Assembly (NCBI GenBank): GCA_947252455.1
Contig: CAMXVQ010000049.1
Coordinates: 1 to 5,743 of the forward strand
Reading direction: 5' to 3'
Length of the DNA stretch: 5,743 nucleotides
Origin: an uncultured Atopobium sp.
Lineage (GTDB): Bacteria; Actinomycetota; Coriobacteriia; Coriobacteriales; Atopobiaceae
A program made the translations under genes and the position numbers. This document shows, piece by piece, positions 1 through 4,241 of the stretch. Each line of letters begins with the position of its first letter. The stretch's first letter is position 1. The notes under the pieces are model-generated. The model did not search any database. It saw only the letters and a list, made by a program, of their open reading frames with translations, and was not told where the DNA came from.

Positions 1-457
1 GTGGATCGCATATGACAGTTACCGATTTAAAATTTTTGGCGGCACTTCTTAACATTGAAGGACCGCCAATATCTATGTGTTCTATTGCATTATCAAGCGT
101 GCAACCGTCTTGTGACACTGCTTTTTCAAACTCGTACAAATTGGTGCATACCAAATCAATCATCGGAATATTTTGCGCTTGTGCGTCACGCATATCTTCC
201 TCGCATGATCTTCTACATAAAAGACCACCGTGGATACGCGGATGAAGCGTTTTAACGCGCCCACCCATCATCTCGGGCGAGCCCGTATAGCCTTCAATAC
301 CAACAAGTGGAATGCCAGCTTCTGCTAAGACGCGTGCTGTTCCCCCGGTACTAATAATTTCGAACCCAAAATCATGCACAAGATGCGCTGCAAAATCGCA
401 GATTCCATCTTTATTGGTAACCGAAAGCAAAGCTCGTCTAATAGCTGTTTGTGCCAT
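1..457 (-). CDS. purH: Bifunctional IMP cyclohydrolase / AICAR transformylase PurH, N-terminal part (cut by left edge)
   Basis: PurH carries out the last two steps of de novo purine synthesis in the cytoplasm: formylation of AICAR and ring closure to IMP. Only the first 152 codons are here. They cover essentially the N-terminal cyclohydrolase (MGS-like) domain; the transformylase domain lies beyond the window. The reading shows family motifs in order: RRALLSVTNKDG (residues 7-18), STGGTA (36-41), GGRVKTLHPRIHGG (65-78), the NLYEFE segment (106-111) and IDIGGPSMLRSAAKN (128-142). K69, Y108 and D129 are conserved positions in this domain. The start at 457 is chosen because AAAGGGG (469-463) lies five bases upstream and the PurH similarity begins directly after it. 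The frame stays open upstream, with an ATG at 568, but that extension has no PurH character. The fragment shows no frameshift or internal stop. Function is secure from the motifs; operon partners downstream cannot be seen. Confidence 0.96.
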   Translation of the reverse strand, partial: MAQTAIRRALLSVTNKDGICDFAAHLVHDFGFEIISTGGTARVLAEAGIPLVGIEGYTGSPEMMGGRVKTLHPRIHGGLLCRRSCEEDMRDAQAQNIPMIDLVCTNLYEFEKAVSQDGCTLDNAIEHIDIGGPSMLRSAAKNFKSVTVICDP

Positions 458-462
458 AAAAA

Positions 463-469
463 CCCCTTT
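463..469 (-). promoter_or_regulatory. Ribosome binding site that fixes the purH start
   Basis: On the minus strand AAAGGGG stands five bases before the ATG at 457. It decides between this start and the in-frame ATG at 568, which has no comparable site. A second purine-rich stretch, GTAGGAGC, lies a few bases further upstream (480-473). Confidence 0.7.
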
Positions 470-575
470 ATTGCTCCTACGTACACCATATGATCTGTGC
501 TTCTTCTCCTTATGCGAAGCTTGGCGAGCCAAACTCTTGAACACATCGGAAAAGCTGCGTACTATCATTGTATAA

Positions 576-637
576 AACCTAACAGCAATACGGACTAAAC
601 CAACAAATACAACGAGAAATCGTAACCTAACGGCAAT
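576..637. repeat. Pair of 14-base direct repeats upstream of purH
   Basis: The plus strand reads AACCTAACAGCAAT at 576-589 and AACCTAACGGCAAT at 624-637: thirteen of fourteen bases are identical and the starts are 48 bases apart. On the purH-coding strand this is ATTGCYGTTAGGTT. The shorter core TAACAGCAA appears a third time at 790-798, inside the loop of the large hairpin. The repeats could be binding sites for a regulator of purH, but no known operator is recognised. Confidence 0.5.
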
Positions 638-692
638 TATTTATAGAAACACAAGGGATACGTGGTGCATACGCCATCAAGATGCGCGGCGC

Positions 693-730
693 AAAAAAAT
701 CACACCCGCGTATAAAACGACAAGGCGTGA
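693..730 (-). terminator. Intrinsic terminator (second of a tandem pair) behind the flavodoxin gene
   Basis: Read on the minus strand, TCACGCC (730-724) pairs with GGTGTGA (706-700). The stem has seven base pairs including one G-U, around a 17-base loop, and is followed immediately by seven Ts (699-693). It sits directly after the T tract of the first terminator, so the two act in series on transcripts coming from the flavodoxin gene and insulate purH. Confidence 0.75.
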
Positions 731-731
731 T

Positions 732-758
732 AAAAAATATGCAGGTTATAAGCCTGCA
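732..758 (-). terminator. Intrinsic terminator (first of a tandem pair) behind the flavodoxin gene
   Basis: On the minus strand TGCAGG (758-753) pairs with CCTGCA (745-740) around the 7-base loop CTTATAA. The sequence then runs T-A-TTTTTT (739-732). The stem is short at six base pairs, so this may be weak alone, which could explain the second terminator next to it. Confidence 0.65.
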
Positions 759-773
759 ACAGGCACATATGCG

Positions 774-814
774 GTGAACATGTGCTTTGTAACAGCAAGA
801 AAGCACATGTTCAC
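774..814. repeat. Perfect 15-bp inverted repeat / stem-loop in the flavodoxin 3' region
   Basis: GTGAACATGTGCTTT (774-788) and AAAGCACATGTTCAC (800-814) are exact reverse complements around an 11-base loop (789-799). No T tract follows on either strand, so it is not by itself an intrinsic terminator. It begins 18 bases after the flavodoxin stop codon and precedes the two terminators. It may protect the 3' end of that mRNA, or the DNA may bind a dimeric protein. An alternative shorter hairpin, GCACAT (763-768) with ATGTGC (780-785), would compete with it. Confidence 0.9.
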
Positions 815-832
815 ACAACACCGTACTATTTG

Positions 833-1237
833 TTAAGCAGCAAGTTTTTTGCCTGCCTCGGCCAATGCATCTAATGCATCGTCATCGGGCTCAAGGTTAG
901 CAATAATGGTGTCAATAACATTTGCACCCTGATCTTCAGCAGAAGCCTTCCAGGTGTCCATCCACTCTCCTGTACCCCAGTCATAGCTTCCAAAAAGGAC
1001 AAACGGCTTGTCACCTGCATCGGCAACAACATCGTTAAAAAGTTCTTCAAAATCAGGGTCAAGCTCTTCTGCACCCATAGCAGGGCAACCAAATGCAAAT
1101 GCATCATAATCGGCAGCTTCATCGGCTGTAAACGAAGTCCACTCAATAGCTTCAGTACCTGCAGCGTCTGCTAAGGCATTTGCCATGGCTTCTGTGTTAC
1201 CTGTTTGGCTCCAATATACAACAGCAACCTTACTCAT
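833..1237 (-). CDS. Short-chain flavodoxin (FMN electron carrier)
   Basis: This is a 134-residue flavodoxin, a soluble FMN protein that carries low-potential electrons and often stands in for ferredoxin when iron is scarce. The FMN phosphate loop SQTGNTE is at residues 10-16. The loop CPAMGAEELD (51-60) contains the Met-Gly-X-Glu segment that contacts the flavin ring in Clostridium and Megasphaera flavodoxins. The second flavin-stacking segment GSYDWGTGEWMD (83-94) carries Trp87. The overall pattern closely resembles the roughly 137-residue Megasphaera elsdenii flavodoxin, and like it this protein is strongly acidic with no signal peptide. Where that protein has Tyr-Gly-Trp, this one has Tyr-Asp-Trp. 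The start is fixed by an excellent AAGGAGGT just upstream. The gene appears to stand alone: its own promoter region lies to the right, and a hairpin and two terminators follow to the left. Its redox partner cannot be told from this window. Confidence 0.96.
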   Translation of the reverse strand: MSKVAVVYWSQTGNTEAMANALADAAGTEAIEWTSFTADEAADYDAFAFGCPAMGAEELDPDFEELFNDVVADAGDKPFVLFGSYDWGTGEWMDTWKASAEDQGANVIDTIIANLEPDDDALDALAEAGKKLAA

Positions 1238-1240
1238 AAA

Positions 1241-1248
1241 ACCTCCTT
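1241..1248 (-). promoter_or_regulatory. Near-perfect Shine-Dalgarno sequence of the flavodoxin gene
   Basis: The minus strand reads AAGGAGGT three bases before the ATG at 1237. It is the strongest ribosome binding site in the window and suggests high translation, as expected for an abundant electron carrier. Confidence 0.9.
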
Positions 1249-1278
1249 ATACCAACGTCTGACATGACACTCAAACGT

Positions 1279-1306
1279 GTTATACCCACATATATGAATA
1301 TGTACA
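1279..1306 (-). promoter_or_regulatory. Candidate promoter of the flavodoxin gene
   Basis: On the minus strand TGTACA (1306-1301, four of six -35 consensus bases) stands 16 bases before TATAAC (1284-1279, five of six -10 bases). A start near 1272 would give a leader of about 35 bases. The spacer contains the inverted repeat ACATAT-N4-ATATGT (1288-1303). Just upstream of the -35 lies the 10-bp palindrome TTGGTACCAA (1312-1321). Call made by eye. Confidence 0.45.
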
Positions 1307-1593
1307 TGCTCTTGGTACCAATGTACCCTATCCGCTTGCGGAATAACATTATTTTTGGTCTATGCTACATGATTTTTTCTGGTATTGGTAGTAATTTTTT
1401 TCTCAACGGTTTGCAGATATGCTCAATATCACAGGTGCTAAAATGTAAAGCAGCTCTTACATGTCTTGACGATCTACATTCTTTTATCCCGTGAACACGC
1501 CCTACGTAGTACAATCAGTATGTGCAAACTCTCATATATTCCAAAGAGTTGTAGCGTGCTTGTATAACTTTGATAAGCGACAAAAAACTACCG

Positions 1594-1622
1594 ATTACAG
1601 ATAATTACAATTTCACTATAAA
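1594..1622 (+). promoter_or_regulatory. Candidate promoter of galM
   Basis: ATTACA (1594-1599, four of six -35 bases) and TATAAA (1617-1622, five of six -10 bases) are separated by 17 bases. Transcription would start near 1629, leaving a leader of about 50 bases that includes the palindrome at 1633-1642. Call made by eye. Confidence 0.45.
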
Positions 1623-1629
1623 AATTGGG

Positions 1630-1645
1630 TAATAAACGTTTACAG
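1630..1645. promoter_or_regulatory. Probable LacI/GalR-family operator at the galM promoter
   Basis: The sequence TAATAAACGTTTACAG contains the perfect palindrome TAAACGTTTA (1633-1642) centred on CG. This is the hallmark core of LacI/GalR-family and catabolite (cre) operators. Against the usual cre consensus it fails at three outer positions (1631, 1632 and 1645), so a sugar-specific GalR-like repressor fits at least as well as CcpA. It lies just downstream of the predicted -10 box, where binding would block transcription start. No regulator gene is in the window. Confidence 0.5.
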
Positions 1646-1680
1646 TAGTACCAACTATCTAGCTATCACGGGGGTTATCT

Positions 1681-2790
1681 ATGATAAGAACAGGAACCTT
1701 AGGAACATTACCAAATGGACTTCTTGCCCGTACTTATACGCTTACCTGCAAAAATGTAAGTGTTACACTTACCAATTATGGCGCAACACTTCTTAAGGTG
1801 GTAACGCCCGATAAAAACAAGCATCCCGACGATATTTTGTTGGGCTACCAAAATATAAAAGGTTATCTTGGACAAAATGTTGCCTGCTATGGAGCAACTA
1901 TAGGCCCTGTAGCCAATAGAAGCGAATTTGCACAGATTATGTTTAACGATCGTGTGTATCACTTGCCTCAAAATGATGGGCCGCGCAAACAGAATAATCT
2001 CCATACAGATTTAGAGAACGGCTTGCACAAAAAACTTTGGGGTGCAAAAGTTGATAAAGAACATAACACCGTAATACTTACCTGCTCATTAGAGGACATG
2101 GAACTTGGGCTTCCTGGCGAGCGCACGTTTACTGCACGCTTTGAGCTTTCCTCACTTAACGACACTCATCAGCAACTTCGTGTATCGTACACCTGTACTA
2201 CCAATATGCCTACCTTTGTGAATATGACAAATCATGCGTATTTTAATTTGGCAGGTCATGCAAGTGGATCAATATTAGATCAGCGCGTATGTATTCACGC
2301 CCAAAATTATCTTCCTATTCGCGAGGATGGAATTTCGGAAGGCACTATTTTGCCTGTTCAGGATACACCTTTTGATTTTAGAAAAGAGCGGACAATAGGC
2401 GCTGATATGCCACTTTCTAACGAGCAACTACGCAGAGGCCGTGGATACGATCACTGTTATTGCATTGACAATTACCACGATAATACAACAGTACGCAGCG
2501 CCTTGTATGCAAGCGATCCTCAAAGTGGTAGACATTTGCATATTTCGGTAAGTACACCTGGAGCACATTTTTACACGGGAAATCAGCTTGATGAAAACGA
2601 TGTAAAAGATGGAGCCACCTATCAAGCGCATGCAGGATTTGCGTTTGAGCCAGAGTTTTATCCTAATTGTTCGCGCCATAGCGAATGGCCACAACCTGTT
2701 TGCACGCCAACGAAGCCTTATCGCTCAACCACTATTTACACGTTCTCAACTGATATTATCGAAACCGAAGATGATATTTACGACATGTAA
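1681..2790 (+). CDS. galM: Aldose 1-epimerase (galactose mutarotase)
   Basis: GalM interconverts the alpha and beta anomers of galactose and other hexoses, feeding the Leloir pathway in the cytoplasm. The 369-residue product shows the family pattern: TNYGATLLKVVTPDK (31-45), DDILLGYQNIKGYL (50-63), YGATIGPVANR (70-80), NMTNHAYFNLAG (181-192), GYDHCY (255-260), STPGAHFYTGNQLDEN (291-306) and FAFEPEFYPN (320-329). By comparison with characterised mutarotases, His185 should be the catalytic acid and Glu323 the base, with His108 and Asp257 binding sugar. The usual LHGG motif is replaced by NNLHTD (105-110) after a small insertion, and an acidic tail (about 356-369) makes the protein slightly longer than typical members (about 340-350). 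The start at 1681 is supported by GGGGG (1670-1674) six bases upstream and an in-frame TAG at 1660-1662. It is a single-gene unit with its own promoter region and terminator. Mutarotation is likely; exact sugar preference is not provable here. Confidence 0.93.
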   Translation: MIRTGTLGTLPNGLLARTYTLTCKNVSVTLTNYGATLLKVVTPDKNKHPDDILLGYQNIKGYLGQNVACYGATIGPVANRSEFAQIMFNDRVYHLPQNDGPRKQNNLHTDLENGLHKKLWGAKVDKEHNTVILTCSLEDMELGLPGERTFTARFELSSLNDTHQQLRVSYTCTTNMPTFVNMTNHAYFNLAGHASGSILDQRVCIHAQNYLPIREDGISEGTILPVQDTPFDFRKERTIGADMPLSNEQLRRGRGYDHCYCIDNYHDNTTVRSALYASDPQSGRHLHISVSTPGAHFYTGNQLDENDVKDGATYQAHAGFAFEPEFYPNCSRHSEWPQPVCTPTKPYRSTTIYTFSTDIIETEDDIYDM

Positions 2791-2811
2791 ATAGGAGTTC
2801 ATACTATGTAT

Positions 2812-2843
2812 AAAACGCGCCTTAGGGATGAGGCGCGTTTTTT
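2812..2843. terminator. Strong bidirectional intrinsic terminator between galM and the carrier gene
   Basis: AAAACGCGCC (2812-2821) pairs perfectly with GGCGCGTTTT (2832-2841) around a 10-base loop, and the T tract runs from 2838 to 2843. On the plus strand it ends galM, 21 bases after its stop. On the minus strand the mirror-image hairpin followed by TTTT can end the pepN-carrier transcript, 66 bases after the carrier's stop. It fits its place between convergent genes. Confidence 0.92.
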
Positions 2844-2856
2844 AGTGGTTGTTTGT

Positions 2857-2878
2857 ACGTTATGTAAGGGTATAACGT
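2857..2878. repeat. Short inverted repeat in the 3' region of the carrier gene
   Basis: ACGTTAT (2857-2863) and ATAACGT (2872-2878) are exact reverse complements around an 8-base loop. Two more wobble pairs are possible outside in RNA. No T tract follows on the minus strand. It may be a minor 3' stem-loop upstream of the main terminator. Confidence 0.45.
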
Positions 2879-2907
2879 GTATAGGCGTTTATGAAAGACT
2901 ACACACC

Positions 2908-4227
2908 TTATATAAACTGTGCTGCAATAACCGCTGCAATCATCAAAGCCGAGTTAAACACAATAAAGGTAGGAACACAGGTATCCCAAATGTGGCTATG
3001 TTGACCGTCGGCATTAAGACCAGAGGTAGGACCTAAAGTTGTATCGGATGCGGGCGAACCTGCGTCGCCCAAAGCAGCTGCAGCACTGATCAAAACAATA
3101 GTTGCAGGAACCGAAAAGCCCATACTTTGGCAAAGCGGCACAAATAAAACAGCCAAAACAGGCACGGTACCAAACGACGTACCAATTCCCATAGTTACTA
3201 AAAGACCAATGATCGTAATCACCAACGCTGCGATAATTTTGCTGCCGTGCATAAAACTTGTTCCAAAGTACACCAGCGCATCAATACCGCCTGTTGCTTT
3301 AATAACATTGGCATAGCCTCCAGCAACTAGCATAATAAAGGCAATAAGCCCCATAAGCTTAACGCCGCCAGCAAGCTGTTCGTCAATGCTATTCCAAGCA
3401 ATTGCCTTAAAAGCAATCATAACGGCTAATCCTGCAAGTGAGGACAGTGATAAATCGTGCGATATAAGCTGCACAATCATAACAACAACAATTGCAGCAA
3501 GCGTAACATAGTGTTTATACGTTAGATTTGGCACCTGCGCCATAGCAGCTTGTGTATCGATAGAAGTGGTTTGGTACACGCGTGGTTTTCTATACACTAT
3601 CAGCACCGCTATCAGCAGTCCTATAAACATTGCACAACCTAAATACCAATTTACACGCGTAACATCCATCACCGTAACACTCATACCATTTTCCGAAAGA
3701 TTGGTAGCAATTACCGTTTGAAAAATAAGTCCAAAGCCAAAAGGAATTGCAATATAGGGCGCCTCTAAGCCGAATGCCGTTGCGCACGCAACAGCTCGAC
3801 GATCAATTTTGAGCTTATTCATAAGCGCAAGAATAGGCGGAATAAGAATAGGAATATATGCAATATGAACAGGTACTAAATTTTGCGACAACACGGCAAT
3901 AAACGTCAACATGACAAGCAAGACGTATTTTTTTGTACCGATAACGCGCGCAAGCTTGGCGGTAATAATTTCGGCAAGCCCCGTTGTACAAATTGCCTCG
4001 GCAAAGGTACCAAGTAAAATATAGGCAAGTGCCGTTTGGGCATTAACCGAAAAACCATCGCATAACAAGCTCATAACACTTGTGCCATCGCCATAAAGGC
4101 TTATGCCACCAGCAACTCCAGCAACAATTGTTGCCGCGATCATAGACAACAAAACATTAAGCTTAAGCAAACTAAGCGCACACAGCACCACAACCGAAAC
4201 AATAACGGGATTAAATAGTATGTCCAT
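2908..4227 (-). CDS. NhaC-type (YuiF-like) Na+/H+ antiporter family membrane carrier
   Basis: This 439-residue, very hydrophobic protein has roughly eleven to thirteen apparent membrane segments, beginning with residues 5-24 and 27-44 and ending with about 421-439. It belongs to the ion-transporter group annotated as Na+/H+ antiporter family (NhaC/YuiF type). Signatures are QNLVPVHIAYIPILIPP (115-131), GTSFGTVPVLAVLFVP (349-364), GDAGSPASDTTLGPTSG (387-403) and LNADGQHSHIWDTCVP (404-419); the last two are very typical of the YuiF-like branch. Its substrate is uncertain. As I recall, comparative work on T-box regulation predicted some YuiF proteins to be histidine transporters, so an amino acid is a real alternative to sodium/proton exchange. 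The gene begins 14 bases after the pepN stop with only a weak GCGAGAG site (4237-4231), so it probably depends on translation of pepN. The co-transcription with an aminopeptidase favours an amino-acid role, but this is inference. Confidence 0.88.
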   Translation of the reverse strand: MDILFNPVIVSVVVLCALSLLKLNVLLSMIAATIVAGVAGGISLYGDGTSVMSLLCDGFSVNAQTALAYILLGTFAEAICTTGLAEIITAKLARVIGTKKYVLLVMLTFIAVLSQNLVPVHIAYIPILIPPILALMNKLKIDRRAVACATAFGLEAPYIAIPFGFGLIFQTVIATNLSENGMSVTVMDVTRVNWYLGCAMFIGLLIAVLIVYRKPRVYQTTSIDTQAAMAQVPNLTYKHYVTLAAIVVVMIVQLISHDLSLSSLAGLAVMIAFKAIAWNSIDEQLAGGVKLMGLIAFIMLVAGGYANVIKATGGIDALVYFGTSFMHGSKIIAALVITIIGLLVTMGIGTSFGTVPVLAVLFVPLCQSMGFSVPATIVLISAAAALGDAGSPASDTTLGPTSGLNADGQHSHIWDTCVPTFIVFNSALMIAAVIAAQFI

Positions 4228-4241
4228 AAACTCTCGCTTTA

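Larger units (their letters stand above)
458..692 (-). other. purH upstream/leader region without a gene
   Basis: About 235 bases separate the purH start from the flavodoxin terminators. I see no gene here and no recognisable purine, ZTP (pfl) or other riboswitch core. The stretch contains two copies of a 14-base motif (576-589 and 624-637). It also has a weak -10-like TATACA at 574-569 on the minus strand, with only a poor -35 (TTAGTC or TAGTCC) upstream. A promoter for purH must lie here or further upstream, because terminators close off the flavodoxin transcript, but I cannot place it confidently. Confidence 0.45.
1238..1680. other. Divergent intergenic region between the flavodoxin gene and galM
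   Basis: These 443 bases hold the two divergent promoters and no credible gene. Several small symmetric elements are present: ACATAT/ATATGT (1288-1303), TTGGTACCAA (1312-1321), TCCGC-TT-GCGGA (1331-1342), AATAACATTATT (1342-1353), ATGTAA/TTACAT (1443-1462) and AACTCT/AGAGTT (1527-1550). The middle part, about 1360-1590, is AT-rich, and beyond the two short inverted repeats just listed I see nothing assignable in it. Confidence 0.5.

Noticed and set aside
458..692. A ZTP or purine riboswitch upstream of purH
   Set aside because: Such elements are common before purine genes, but none of their conserved core segments could be found in this leader.
627..821. Minus-strand 64-residue Cys-rich open frame behind the flavodoxin gene
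   Set aside because: It is made up of the large hairpin and both terminators read through, has no ribosome site, and resembles no family.
1264..1494. Plus-strand 76-residue hydrophobic open frame in the divergent intergenic region
   Set aside because: There is no ribosome site before the ATG, it runs across the flavodoxin promoter, and its hydrophobicity is explained by T-rich sequence.
2806..3036. Plus-strand 76-residue frame after galM
   Set aside because: It begins inside the galM terminator and is mostly antisense to the end of the carrier gene; no protein family is recognisable.
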